A DNA stretch of 64,000 nucleotides from Aptenodytes patagonicus (lineage: Eukaryota > Chordata > Aves > Sphenisciformes > Spheniscidae), in NCBI RefSeq assembly GCF_965638725.1, contig NC_134950.1:12276101-12340100 (forward strand), written 5' to 3'. Under the pieces are notes generated by a model. That model ran no database searches, was not told the DNA's origin, and was given only the letters and a program-made list of their open reading frames with translations. Shown here piece by piece: positions 35,907-49,202 of this stretch. A program made the translations under genes and the position numbers. Position 1 is the first letter of the stretch. Each line of letters begins with the position of its first letter.

Positions 35907-36620
35907 CCCCTGCGAGGGGGCGGGCAGCCCACCTCTCCCGCCTCTTAAAAAGCGCGGGGGGCGGGCGTGGGGGGAGGGAGGGCGGCCGGCGGGCTCGCTA
36001 CCGCCCCGCGCCCGCCGCCCGGCCCGGCCGGGCCCCCCGCCGCGCCGCCGCCGCCTCCATGTTCCTCTGCGCTCCCTCGGCAGCTCCGGCCCCAGCCGGG
36101 CCGCGGGGGCGAGGCGGGGCGGCGGGGCGGGGCCGCGCGGGCGTCGCAGTGCGCGGCCCCGCCCCCGGCTCCCACGCGAGCGGGGGCGGGCGGCGCGCGC
36201 CACCGCCCTCCTCCCCCTCCCGCCCAATCGCCGCGGGGGAGCGCGCTCCGCGCCGGCCGCGCGCGCTGCCTCGGGCGGCGCCTCGGCGAGCGCCTGGCCC
36301 CCGCCCCCGCCCTCTCCCTCAGGCGCGGCGGGGCAGCCCGGCCGCCAGCCGGTGCCGGCCCCGCTGCGGACCCACCTGCCGCGCCCTGGGGGCGAGCCGG
36401 GCGTCGGAGGCGGGGACAGTGTGAGGCACCGTCCGCCCCGCTCGGCGCCGGGGGGAGCGCGGCGGCGGGGCCGGTGGCGGCGGGGCCGGTTTCGCCGAGG
36501 ACGGGCGGTGCAGGCCTGTCCGGGAGGGAGGTGCGCGGCGCGTAGGAGCGGGCTGTGGGAGCAGAAATCGGTCTGGCTGGCACCTCTGAGCCAGCACGGG
36601 GGCTCAGCCTGCCACGCCTC
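35040..36620. promoter_or_regulatory. CpG island and promoter of RNF139
   Basis: Very GC-rich, CpG-dense sequence covers RNF139 exon 1, the start of its intron and about 700 bp upstream. Transcription for RNF139 would start between the ATG at 35,906 and roughly 36,100. On that strand there is a T-rich TTTTTAAGAGG near 35,944 and an AACATGGAGGCGG segment near 36,054, the latter resembling a YY1 site. Large open frames on both strands here arise from lack of AT-rich stops and are not genes. A second CpG-rich patch lies at 36,785–36,990. Confidence 0.85.
35397..35466 (+). repeat. Two long G-runs (14 and 12 Gs) in RNF139 intron 1
   Basis: The plus strand has 14 consecutive Gs at 35,397–35,410 and 12 at 35,455–35,466, with further G triplets between. 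The plus strand can form G-quadruplexes; the RNF139 transcript carries the C-runs. Confidence 0.7.
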
Positions 36621-39600
36621 GCTCCCGGGAAGCTTCACCTTTCCCTTCTTGCGTGTCTACAGTGGCAAAGCAGGAAAAAAGCGCCATCTGCTTCTACATA
36701 AAAGACAAACGTGGATTCGTTCCTCATATTCCTAAAAACACTGCTTCGTCACAAAGAATCCTCTTCAAATAACAAGCGTGTTTGCTTTGCGGTCTCCGCC
36801 AGCCCGCACGCTGCCGTGGCTCCGGCCCGGCCGAGCGCGGCCGGCAGGACGAGGCTCCCCTCGCACGCCAGCTCTCGTTCTCCCGGGCGGAACCCGCCCC
36901 TCGCCCCCCAGGCCCCTGCGCCCGCCGCTGTCGGCAACGCTTCCCCACGCCTGCATTCTCGCCGCCTCGCTGCGTGTGGATGTCGGGAGCGCTAAGGTAA
37001 TCGTTTCCTGGCTGCCGAGTGAGTAGTTCACCTTGAAGAAGTAACGAGCTTTTAATTAGGGGAGGGTTATGCAGAATTTCCTGTTCTTTCGTGCGTGATG
37101 CAAAAGCCCTGTCTTACTCCACGTGTAACCGCAGATCAGGATCATATGGAAAAAAGGCATTTTCCTGCGAAATCGGTTCCCTCCTGAGGCATCTTCACAG
37201 AAGCCACAGATACAGGGACTAACTTTTGGAAACTTCAAGCTGACTCGATTTAAAAAAAAAAAAAATTAATAAATGAAACGCGAATGTGTAATCAATGTTA
37301 GTCCATCTGGAACGGGCATTTCCCACCCCATGGCTTGTGCGAACTAAAAGCAGGTTTCAGGCCACAACTGAAGTCGGCTTGTGTGCCTGTTGACACCCGC
37401 CACGCTGCGATTGCTTGCCAGCGTCTGCCTCCGGCTTCACCTGCTGTAGCTCAGCCTGTTCGTCTGCCTGACCAGTTCATGGCTTAAGCCCTTGAAGTCT
37501 TTCTATTATTTTCAAAGGATTTTGCATCAGGCAACAACAGTATTGCATAGGAACTTCCCTAAGCAATGCCCCACACAATGCCAGAAATGATGCCAGATTG
37601 CTAAAGGATTGTATTACAAAATCCATGGACATGGACAAAGTGCGTGCTTTAATCATGTGCTGAAAGGCGTAACTCTGACCTAGTAAGTATCCCCACGCCA
37701 AATAATAGAGGTTAGGGTTTAAAATGTGAAAAGTGTTTATTTTACTTGGATTTGAAGATGGCTGAATCACACTGATTCAGACTTGCCTGAATAATTTTAC
37801 CCCTCAACTAAGTACAAAGCTGCTGAATATAAATAAAAGTATTTGATTTGAAATGAAAAGCAATGTAAATCAAGCAGATCTGGGTACTTGATAATTCTCA
37901 ATGATCCACATGAAAATATTTATTTCTATGAGGTGTAATTTCAAGAAATTGACAACTTAAAACACCAATTATGGAAATGGAATTCCCTGCCCTCCCGAGG
38001 CCCTTCCATCTTCATTTAATATCCTCATCAGTAAAGAGGATCTTAAGTCTGTTTTTGCAATAGAGGCTTCAGGATCAGAGGCAATGCTGTAGTACACATT
38101 TATATTGCTTTAAGGACACGTGGATTAGATGGAATCCATTAAATGGATTTTCAGGTTTAAATATGTGCATTTACAGGCATATTTTACAGATGTTATTTAG
38201 GCATGTAAGTACAGTCATGGCTATCTGCAAATTATTTTGTGTGTAAACAGTTACAGGTTGCAAACATTCCAGAAATCCTAGTGTTAGTAAAGCATATCAG
38301 ATCAAATTCATACATTTTTTACACGTTCTTCAGAAAACTTGTTGCAGTGTTTAAGGCTCCTGCTTTTCATTTAAGTTCAATTAAAAAAAAATTTTATTAT
38401 CATACATACAATATGTAGGAAGATGACACCTACTGGATATTTTTAATTTTGCAATTTGCATTACATAGTTTCAAATGTGGAATAATAAAATTCAACTTTA
38501 TTACACAAGTGTAACTGCTGAATTCACTTCAGTTACACATGCAAATTCAGTATTTGCAGTCTCAACTTCTTTGTAAATTTGGGGATTAAATCCTATTCTA
38601 AGTAAATTCATAGTAATACTCCTGTAAAAAAAGCTTTCTTTGTTGGGGACTTGTGCAATTTCTTGTTCATAAACTAACATACAAATTAAGCAGAAAGCTC
38701 CTTTATTTGCCTATATACATTAATTGTTAAGGGCAAATAGTCCTGAATGCCAAAGTGAAGGTTGTTCCACGCATCATTGTGACTGTGTGTACCTGACTTG
38801 GTAAATGTGTCAAGTGTCAGGCCTACACCCTGTGACAAGGCAGCGCAAAAGAACAGGGATGTTCTCCCTATGCCTTAGGGAGTTGTTTCATAATAAATAA
38901 GAACTTAACACTCGAAAATGCTTTCTGAATAATTGTAATACCCCTCCTATATCAGGCTATGAGTTAGAAAGTTGCAGATCATTTTATTTCAGTAACAAAT
39001 ATAAGTCACTGGAATTCTTTGATGTTCTATACAGCGTGTGGCAGAAGGTTGGGGTTTTACTCTCAGTCATGTAAAAATGATTTGGGGGGGGTGTTGACAG
39101 CTCAAAGTGGTCAAAATTCATGTAATTTTTTCAAAAGCTATTAACATTTTTCAATTTGAGCTTTTTAGAACAAGACGAACTGCATAAATACAAATTATCA
39201 AGTGCAGGGTCTGATGGTTTCCTTGAGCTACAGCTGTGTAAGTGGCACGTGCTGAAATAACTGGACATAAAGCAATCTTTATTATCTTACGGAATGGTAG
39301 AACTGCGTACTTTCTATACCAGTCTGCCGAGGCCATGTCTAGGGTCTGTGCCCGTATAGGATGGCCCCATCTAAACCCACTTTTTGGCAAAACAACTTTT
39401 GAGTTTTTAAAAGTCCTCCTTTTGCTTAAGTGCTCTCTTGAGCCCTTCAAGCCAAAGGCTTTGTTGGTTTAACGCCAATGCTTACATCAGATATTATGAA
39501 ATCACATGGTCTTGCAAAATCACATTTTTCTGAGTAAAAAGAATAAAACCGCAGTTTTTTCTAACTACAAGATCCTGAAAAGCTTTAAATACACACGATA

Positions 39601-42600
39601 TCTTTGCCTTGAAATACCACAGGTAAATCTAGCCTGATCGAATAACAATAAATTTTGTAAGAATGAGGAACAGTTGGCTGCTAAGAAAAACAGTGCAAAA
39701 TGTGCATGTCAAAAATTAGTTTTAGTTTGCAATGAATGTAGCAATCCATTAACTGTTTCCAAATTTCCTTTGTCCTTCCCAGATACCTTTTGCGGTGAAT
39801 TACCCGATATCATTTTGCATTCCTTATATAAGAATAAAGCTCTGTACAGTATCTCTTTCATTTCGTCATAATGGCTTTTTCATTACAGTCAGTAAGGATG
39901 TCTATATTTTGGACTGAAACAAAACCCAAGAGTCATGAAAGGAACCTAAAGTGGATTTTCTTCTCCTAGGATGATACTCTAGTATAAAAGAGGCCAGCAT
40001 ATCTGCATTTTTCTAAAAGCCAAATACCAATGTTTTATTAACGCAGGCCTTGGTGGATTCAGCATGTGGGTGACACCCAGCTGTGCCTTGCTGAAGCTGC
40101 TCATTACCTCCTGCGGAGGACAGCTTGTGTCTTCGGTTCTGCCTGCCTGAACGCACTGTTTGTGGCTTTGTCAGTGTGTGCACTACTAATGAGAATGAAT
40201 TGCCAGCTAACGCAGATAGATGCGTAGACTTTCCTACATCTAACTTGTTGTTCCGCAGTTTGGTGTAGATTGACTTTCGTATGTGGCACTTCCAATGTGT
40301 TACTTGCAAAATATTTAAAGACTAACCTATTACTGCTTAAGGTTCAATGGAAACGATTTACACTCACATGACAATTTTTAATACTATAATTAAAGACATT
40401 GGTAGTCTTTGCCCAAGAATAGTTTATATCTGTGTCGTCTTCTGAAGAGAAAGAGAGCAAATCAAGATAACATTTGAAAAGCTAAGGTAAAACCTGTAAA
40501 TATTGTTATTGACATAGGGACCTTTTCAAGATATTAAGAATTTCCCTATAAAAAATAATGTGTTTAAGATTAGGTATTGTATTAAGTTGGTTTTTATTCC
40601 TTCTCTACAGCTAAATGCCATGGGCTTAGATAGCATTTCTTAAAAGAAGCTAAGAAAGCAGGAAGCAATTTACTCAGTAAACATTTGACAAAATAAATTG
40701 TAATAAGTTGTTTGTGTGAAAGATCGATTTTGATTTCACATCTGCGTGAAGTGACAATGTCCATAACATACGAGCGCTCATTCTGTTTCCCTCAGCAGAG
40801 GATGGCATTTTTATGCTTGTTATTTGAAGAGAATGCTCGCTTGGAAAGTTCAAAATGCCGGAAGAGTTTACTGTCTTGACAAAGCAAGGCGCACACTGGA
40901 AAGTCAAAACACAGGGACGAGTCTTGGGTCATCTCTGACAGGAGACAAGACTCACGTACATGCATCATCTGCATGAGGAAAATCTCTTAGTTCTATAATT
41001 TTCTCTATATTCCTTTAATGACAAACTTTCTCATTCTGTTTAAAGTAAAGAGATGATTGCAAGAAACGGGTTAGAGCTTGCTGTTTGTGGCTTTACAATT
41101 TTCTATAAAACTGTGCAGAGAAAGAGCTTTGGGTTTTGCCTCCTGTGAAAAAAGTGCGTAAAGAGAACAAATTATATTAACAGTTGCTCACTGGCATATT
41201 TATCTCACTTCCTAACTATGACCAGCATACTTAGCAAGGAGACAAGGAAAGAGAGAGACGTGGAATCTACCTAAGGACTGCAACCCCTTTCCTGGTGTCT
41301 CTCTGGCTACAGGAGGGATGTCCCGCATGCCATGGTCCTTTCTCTGCCAGGACGGCAGATGTGGACAACACCATCTGGTTGCCAGGCAGGGCTCTGCTGC
41401 CCAGCTCCTGCCGGGAGGTACCCTGCTTAGGGCAGCACTCACTTTTGGCTTTCTTGGCTCCAGTTCTCCTCTGTGCTGGGGCCTTTGGGAAATGCAGTAC
41501 TTAAGATCGCTCCTCCCTGATCCTTCACCTACACTGTTTTTATTGTTGTTGTTTTGTTTTCCAGGCACTACATGGAGAAATGTCTGTCTTGCATGATTTG
41601 CCACACACACACACATTGTGGCTTCTGCTGCAGAGGTTTGCCTGCTCTTCCACAGCTGTGAACTACGTATGCCGGACCTGATTTAAAGACTTAACTAAGC
41701 AAGCAAAAAGAAAGAATGATTAAAGATCCTGCTTTTTTTATTACTGCCAAGTATGCCTTTTTCTCCTGCCATGATGTTTGATTTTTCAAGTGCATCTTGC
41801 TAGAGATAGGCAGTATCGTGCTTGCCTGTTGGGTATCATACCCTTTCTTAACGGTTTCACCAGCCCCCACCCCCAGCCCTGTTATTAATCCATGGTGGAA
41901 AAGGCAGCATGCTTTATTGCAAATTACATAGTAAAAATAACTCTAGAATGTTAAAGTAGTAACATATATTTAAAGTATCTCAGAGCAGATGCTAGAAATT
42001 TGTCCTAGGAATTGATATTCAATATTTTTCTGGATTTTAATATTAGTTTCTGTTCTGTAGATGCTCTTGGCTATTACTTCTTGTGAGCTCAATATCTATT
42101 TGTTCACAGAAAAATGTGTCTTTCCTAAAACAGGTGGGAAACTGGAAAAGCCTGGCAGCCGGTGCAGCTCATTTTTTCAAATGCCAGACAATGATTTAGA
42201 AATGGCGTGCCTGATTGAGAAGGAGAAATAGAAACGATTGTGATATTTTGTGTGGAGCACACAGAAGAGCAAACGCTGCCACTATAGCAGTTTCTCTGAC
42301 CTCAACCATACTTTGTGTTATACAGCTGTAAATGTAATAAATGCAGATCCAATGTTAATTTTTAACCTCATTAATGAAAATTTTCCCTTTGTAAAAACAA
42401 ATAGCAGCTGTACATATAGAACCTTGCTCTATATGTTGTGTTTTGTTGCTAAGGAAAATAATTATATGTTACACTCAACTTTTTTTCCCCTTACAAGGTG
42501 ATGCACGGCTGCATGCAGTGAGTTGTACAGCTGAAAGGCAAGATCTGGCTATTCTAATTCAATATACGCAAAGCAGAGGCCTCGTAGAACTGTTTCTCTC

Positions 42601-42694
42601 AGATATTTAGCAACAAAGTGAAATAACAAAGAGCAAGGCAGGTTCCTTCAACTCTGGGGCTCGGCATTCATTTTACCGTTTGTACTACTTGTTT

Positions 42695-42799
42695 TGTGAA
42701 AGACAAATGTGGAGAGAATCAGAATTATACTGGAAACTAGACATACCACAGCAGAAAATGTGTTCTTCCTGAAAAATCCTTGTTTGTAGAGGAAATCCC
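42695..42799 (+). repeat. Unclassified short repeat, copy 1
   Basis: About 105 bp is roughly four-fifths identical to 43,363–43,464 in the same orientation, including the exact block AATTATACTGGAAACTAGAC. Homology fades outside these limits. The family is not recognised. Confidence 0.65.
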
Positions 42800-43362
42800 A
42801 GCTGTGGAAACATTAATCTCCCTCTCGTGACTGGGCTGAGCCTCGTCTGCCAGAGCTGTCCTCCGCTTCTCAGTAGGACTATGTTCAACGTTACCAGTCT
42901 TTAGGTTCACACTGTAACTGCCAGTCTCGCTGAACTCCACTACCAGTACAAAGCCTTAGCAGAAAAAAACATAGTGGAAAAGCTCCGTTTTCTGAAGTCA
43001 CATGCAGAACAACCCTGCCCCTAGTTCCCCTGCCCTTTGCATACGCAGTCCCAAATGAGAGCTATTTGTTATTCTGTGGGCTACTAAATTTAGCTAGTTT
43101 CTGACAGAACGGTTCATAGGCCTGAATTGTACTGCTGGTCACCAGTGAGACCACGTCAAGCTAGTTAACAGCAGTTAGCTAATGTAAAACTAGTCAAAAA
43201 CAACTGAAAGTGTCAGCTGCTCTGTACTGTAGCACTTTTTTCTTTATTAATGAAGCATACTGGAAAGAATAATTTTCTGGTTTTAGCTAAAATGGCACAT
43301 CTCTCAGGATGATTTTAGTCTTCAGAAGAGCTGATCTGGGAGATATTTGTGCACAGACAACA

Positions 43363-43464
43363 TGTGAGAGACAAAAGTAGAACACAAAATTATACTGGAA
43401 ACTAGACCTGCCACGGGAGAAAATGTGGTCTTCTTGGAAGATCCTCCCTGGTAGAGGAGGATCC
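43363..43464 (+). repeat. Unclassified short repeat, copy 2
   Basis: Direct-orientation relative of 42,695–42,799, about 670 bp downstream. It is either an old local duplication or two copies of an uncharacterised interspersed repeat. Confidence 0.65.
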
Positions 43465-46400
43465 TAACATTGCTCCCATGAAAAGCCTTCAGCAACGTGT
43501 TTGTAAATCGTTGAATCTGGTTGGCAAAAAGACAGTTCTGGGTGTTAACCACGCACGAGGCTGGGTTAGAGGGATTAGTGTAATTCAGACTGCACGTAGC
43601 TACCATCTGGATGAGGGGGTGGGAAGAAGAGGGTAGTTTCGTCTCACGTGAAGTAGAGCGTAAGTGATTTGTAGTATAGTGCAAAAGAAGGTTTGGAGCG
43701 ATGACTGGTCTAGCCTTTCTTCTCCCAGGGAAATCCAGGCCGTAGTATAAACGGTGATAAATTTCAGAGGGTTGATGCAGAAATCTGGACTGATGTCTAG
43801 CAGACTTTTGCCTGATGGTGAAGAGTTGAAGCTGGACATCCAGTCAGCCTCACTTCCTCTGTTAACGGAGAGAAATAAGCTCATTTCAGCTCTTTGGTTT
43901 TATCACCATCTCGAGACACCTGGGGTCGGATTAGACAGCTGACTGCTGTCTAAAAGCCTACTCTGTGTTAACTGTCCAGGCTTCCAGAGAAGTCAACGAA
44001 GAGAGACAGACACCCGCTGTCTTAGACACTTGACTTTGAAGAGGTGGAATCCTCCAGAGATGTCAGAAAAGACATCGTCTCATTGCCTGTCCAGGGAAGC
44101 TGGATGGTTCCCAACCCTTCATTTGACTTAAGCTGGGTGAGGGAAGCGTGCCACTGAGGGCTGAACAGCACAGTCTCCATCGGTGATGAAAGAAATGGCC
44201 TCGTAAGTTTTGGGAGGGCGCTGAAACTAACCTGACTGATTTTTTACCTGCTTGTATAGGTGGCTCCAGTTCCCACACTATCCCTCTTAACTGCAAGTGA
44301 TATGGAGCACAGATTTTCTGTTTTATGAACCAGTTTTATATTTTAAAATTGAGGCAGTGAAAATATAAAAATTCTGAGCAATTCAAGTATTTAAGATTAA
44401 CTATTATGTACATTGATATGTATAACGCATATGTATGATATGCATATAAGATGTAGATTATATGCATGTATTACAGATATACTGCGTACTACATTTGAAA
44501 AGAAAATCCACATCAGTGTCCTGTTTTGAAAACATTGTCATAACCTTTTCTCATTTTTCTCTCAAGTTTATTAATGCAAAGCGGTTTTGTGAAGTGTTTT
44601 GATTTTGGTATTTCGTTTTCCTACAGGATGGCTTTAATCTGGAAAAAAAAAATCATCATTCTGCTCTCGTGGGTTAGTCATAGACTTTAAAGGGAGCATT
44701 TATGAGCATGCAATCTAAAGGGCTGCATAACAGGCTGTGGAATACCAACCAGTAGTTCTTGCACCTAAAATAACTCATGGTTTTCAGAAAGAGATTCAGC
44801 TTTGTTTTGAAGATCACGAGGAGCAAAGAATTGTTTTCAGAACTTAACGCTTGACTTCTAAACAAAGTTTTACTCCTAGTTAGCAAATTCCTTGAAGCCT
44901 CCTAAGGTGGTATCAAACTCTAGCATTGGCTTTGATTAGAGCCACATCAAATATTTGCGTTGGAACCTGACACCACATGAACTTTGCTCAGCCTTATGTT
45001 CCACTGCAATGTTGGTGTTTAATAAATATTCATGAAAACCGTAATTCCAGTTTTGATCAACATTGGTTTCCTATAAATGCCACTGAAAATTGTGATTTAA
45101 GTGTAAAACCAGCTTAATGATGACTCTTTTGGCCGAATGTCTCCTTTAGACTTGGAATAAATGAAACTCTCAGGATCTTTGCAGGTATGAAGATAAAAGG
45201 AAAAACATGCAAATCCTTGTGAATCAAGAGACAGGAATTTTGCACAGCTTGAAAACTCAGTTCTTCTGTGATAGGGGAACTTCACATCCAACAGCAAAAT
45301 TTAATTTCAACCTGTTTGCTTGGTTGGTTGCATTAACAACTGAAAAAGCCCATTCAGTACAGACACGTCAAAGTGCATTTCCAGCCAGCTCCCAGATGCT
45401 TGGTGACCTGGCCAGAAGATGGCAGGCGTGTTTTGTGGGAGGAAGGAAAGTGTGCCAAACAGACAGGTGTTCTGGTTGTAAGAATAAAATAATTCACAGC
45501 CAAGACTAGAAACATTAACATTATTTTCATTATCCTTGTAACGGTTAAACTGTAAGGTAACAAAAGCTAACAAAACCTGCAGTGATTTACAGCTGCATAT
45601 GTACAGGGGGAGGGAAGAAGCGCTCAGGGAGGCAAGCCCCTCCGATCCCACTGGCATCACTGGTGTGGGACGTGCTCCTGAGTGACGCAGCGTGGTGCCA
45701 GTCTTGCACCTGCACTGCCCCGCATTTAGTGTCTGGCTCTGTAATAGCAGTTCTGAAAAAGCCACGGGAGAATCCCACACAATTGGGTTACAAACACTAC
45801 CCAGGCACCTCCTCCCAACTCTGGGCTTTCTGATCCAGCATCCACTCCCACAGCTGGCAGGAGGTATCTTTCCTCGCCTTACGAAATTATAGTGAATTAC
45901 AATCTGCTGTTAATTCTTTGCTTTGCTCTGTTACGATTTCCTTCATTCCTTCCATAACTTCAGCATGGGGAGGGGCAAGGATCAGCATGCAATGAATTTA
46001 GACACTGCTTTACAGTCTGACACTTTCCCCTCTCAGCTGTCAAAAACTGGCAATTTCTCAGTCCTTTGCAGAACTGCGAGCAGTCCTTTTACTTCCTTAG
46101 AAGAAGAAGAATTTTGCCTGCATTCCAGTTGTTGGTAACTGGATAAAGCTCTCAGTTTATCAACTCTTTTTTGAGCTGGCTAGAAGTGCAAATTGAGGAA
46201 AGCAAAGTACTTGCTTCCCAGTAGGGGCTGAACATTCCGTTTCTACAAAGCTCCTATTCACTGACCTGGCATTCCGCAGCGTGGCAATACTCCATACAGA
46301 AGACAAAGTTGAAGGAATACATATACCACTTAGAGTAAAATTTCATGATGCTCATAATGTCTCTGAACTTACGGGAGAGCATGTCACCGGTTTTCAACCG

Positions 46401-48120
46401 GGACTGCAAGAAGTGTGACTTTCTAGACCAAGGAGCTTTACTGTAATTGTAAGGTACTCCACTTTACTAGAGAGCGGAATTGCTGGCAGTGATTCCCATT
46501 TGTGGGCTTTAGCTGATCTTTCAGATATCCTGGGCACAGGTCACTGGTTTCCCCAAAGGTCGGGACAGAGGTCTTGAACGTAATTACATTTTGTAATGGA
46601 AACTGGCATAGGGAGCAAAAGACAGGGATGTGAAGAGATGGGGTAATATTACATAGACATTTGTCAAAGGTTTTAAAGCCAGACATGTTGTATCACTGTA
46701 ATCCGGCTGAGATGTCATAGATGTGTGAATAACTGAAGCCAAGTCATTGCCCTCCAGGACAGAATGAGCCTCCTGTGTCAATGGAGGCGGTAGCAATAAT
46801 GCTGAGGTAGCTATGTGAGAAGTTGCTACTAGTGAGGAATCTAAGAGTCGTAAATTAAGAATTTAATTAATTGTGGATGTGCATTTTCAACAGGAGATTC
46901 AAAGGCTCAAAATGTTTCCCATTGCCACTGACTTTTTGGGGGTGGTATTGTGGGCTGCAGTCGACATTTCAGTTACGAGCCGTGCGCACTAAGCCACGGT
47001 AGTGACTGTATGCAATGGCGCAGAAGTGTGCTATTTGAGTATTGCCAACGCTTGCACTGGAATCATCGGACCAGGTCACCCAGGGGCTACATTCACTTAC
47101 GGACCAGATAGCGAATGGATCCCCTGTAGAAAGTTCTGTTTTCCGTCATTGCTCAGGGTGGGCTGAAACACTAATGCTGTCCAAAAACTCCAGTCTATAC
47201 AATCATTTTGCTTGCAGTGGATCTGAAGAGCGGGGAAGGATTTGTGGGAAAGAAGGCTGATGCAAACAAAATAGAGCATACCACAAAGAGGGGAAAGGGG
47301 TTTTTTCCGTGCATTTTCATTATGGCTAAGACTTTTGTTAACCTGATTTCCATATGCATATTCTGAGCAGCTAGGATTGTCGTGAACAAGGAATGAAACA
47401 GAAGCTTTAGGTGTTTCAGTACTCAGAAGTATATGTGGAAGGGGTACAGGAATGATAGATTTCTTCTGCTTATTTGAAAATAACTGCAGCCTTACAAGAA
47501 GTTTCAAACATTCCTGCAAAGGATGGTGTTATACATGAGGTTGAGGAAGAAGACATAACTCCCTCACCCCCATTACTTCACGTAAGATAAGATTTCTTTC
47601 TTTTAACTAAAAGCACTGCAGCCTTCAAGCCAAAACATATCCATATACCAGTTGATTTTTTGAGGAAAAAATGTCCAGTGGTGATCACATTTTCTGCATT
47701 ACTTTTGAGGGCAGGAAAAAAAGAGGATGACATAATATGCAGTAAAGGATTATTCAATTAGGTATTACAGAAAGCTTTCCATCTACAGAGGCAGCTCAGC
47801 ACAGAGGTGAGCTTCCTAGCGAGTTGTGGAAATTCTGCCATTGATGGTTTTTATAACAGCAGGGTAAAGAAGTAGCTAAAAGGAATATTCTTGATGCTTT
47901 TTACCCTAGTATAGCAAGAGTATGGAGAGTCATTATTCATTTCAAATAACTTAGCATATTGATATTTCTGATACTAGCAGATGGTGATGAACTGAATCAA
48001 AATTACTATGAATACTTACTTTAATAACTTGCATCAGTGTATTGACTGAACATTCCTAATAAATATCTACATAGAAAATGATGGAATGTTTCTAACGTTT
48101 GTATTATACCACTATGATGT

Positions 48121-48160
48121 GTTCTGTTCTGTTCTGTTCTATTCTATTCTATTCTATTCT
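48121..48160 (+). repeat. Pentanucleotide microsatellite, (GTTCT)4(ATTCT)4
   Basis: Four GTTCT units run directly into four ATTCT units without interruption. This is a compound short tandem repeat of the kind that varies in length between individuals. Confidence 0.9.
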
Positions 48161-48651
48161 GCTACACAGCATCGTTTCATGGTACATTGAACTGGAAAAG
48201 GCATCCTGCTGGAAAAAAATCTGGAAGGAAAAAATATTACCCTTTTACTGGCTGGGTAGTTCCTCAGTCCAGCTCAGTGTTTCCACACAAGCCATGTGCC
48301 AGTACTGCTTTTGAAGAAACATTCCTGGAATTGCAGCCTCAGTTTTCCCCAGATAAAAAAAGTTTGCAGATACCAACGATGGAAAATATATTTGTCTGGC
48401 ATGATAATTCTTACAAAAGGGTCTTTATTTGCACTGTCAGCAAAAAATATGCTGTATTCTCCTTTCTGAGAGCCAAATTCTTAGTCCCTACCCAGAATCT
48501 GATTAAACAGGATTCACTCCCTACTGCTCAGTGCTGTGAGAAACCTTTTCAAAGTTGCGATGGGTGGTTCCAGGAGCAGCTCCGGCTCCTGAATGCCCCC
48601 TCCTACTATTCCCAGGTGTTTTGGCCAGGGTGTCTGTAGTGCTGCTATATG

Positions 48652-49202
48652 TGTCCTGGTTTTGGTTGGCATAGAGTTAATTTTCTTCCTAGTAGCTGGT
48701 ACAGTGCTGTGTTTTGGATTTAGGATGAGAATAATGTTAATAACACACCCATGTTTTAGTTGTGGCTGAGCGGTGCTTACACTAGTCAAGGACTTTTCAG
48801 CTTCCCATGCTCTACCGACTGAGAAGGCTGGAGGTGCACAAGAAGCTGGGAGGGGGCACAGCCAGGACAGCTGACCCAAACTGGCCAAAGGGACATTCCA
48901 TACCATGTGACGTCATGCTCAGTACATAAACTGGGGAAAGCTGGCCAGGGGGGCCGCTGCTCGGGGACTGGCTGGGCATCGGTCAGCGGGTGGTGAGCAA
49001 TTGCACTGTGTATCACTTGCTTTGTATATTATTATTATTATTATTATTTTATTTTATTTCAATTATTAAACTGCTTTTATCTCAACCCACGAGTTTTCTC
49101 ACTTTTACTCTTCCGATTCTCTCCCCCATCCCACTGGGGGTGGGGGAGAGTGAGCGAGCGGCTGCGTGGTGCTCAGTTGCCAACTGAGATTAAACCACAA
49201 CA
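48652..49202 (+). mobile_element. Solo LTR of an endogenous retrovirus, avian ERVL/ERVK-like type
   Basis: The element is about 550 bp, starts TGTCCTGGTTTTGG and ends in CCACAACA, with the TG...CA ends of a retroviral LTR. Inside are a CATAAA-type TATA region near 48,924, ATTAAA near 49,065, a TATTATT run near 49,030, and the ACTCTTCCGATTCTCTCCC stretch that I know from a common bird LTR group. No second LTR and no internal gag, pol or env sequence is present, so it is a solo LTR, a fossil left by recombination between two LTRs. Direct repeats at its ends are not clear. It looks moderately young; age and exact family assignment are inference. Confidence 0.85.

Larger units (their letters stand above)
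36997..48651. other. Gene-poor region upstream of RNF139
   Basis: About 11.6 kb of mostly AT-rich sequence without a supported gene. Short open frames occur on both strands but none resembles a known family. It contains a related pair of short repeats at 42.7 and 43.4 kb and a microsatellite at 48.1 kb. It is bounded on the left by the RNF139 CpG island and on the right by a solo LTR. Conserved regulatory elements or a noncoding RNA could lie here but cannot be told from one sequence. Confidence 0.6.

Noticed and set aside
34971-36638. A 555-codon minus-strand open frame in the same island
   Set aside because: It contains RNF139 exon 1 in frame but runs through the donor site and into the promoter. 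The spliced gene explains the real coding part.
34825-36735. A 636-codon plus-strand open frame over the RNF139 CpG island
   Set aside because: It consists mostly of Arg, Gly, Pro and Ala from GC-rich codons, overlaps RNF139 exon 1 on the other strand and shows no domain. Long frames are expected where stop codons are rare.
45307-45780. A 157-codon minus-strand open frame
   Set aside because: No similarity to a known protein that I can recognise and no conserved motif; overlapping frames of similar length occur on the other strand.
48187-48639. A 150-codon plus-strand open frame just left of the solo LTR
   Set aside because: No recognisable family, no splice context, and it begins just after a microsatellite. 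The composition looks like ordinary intergenic sequence.
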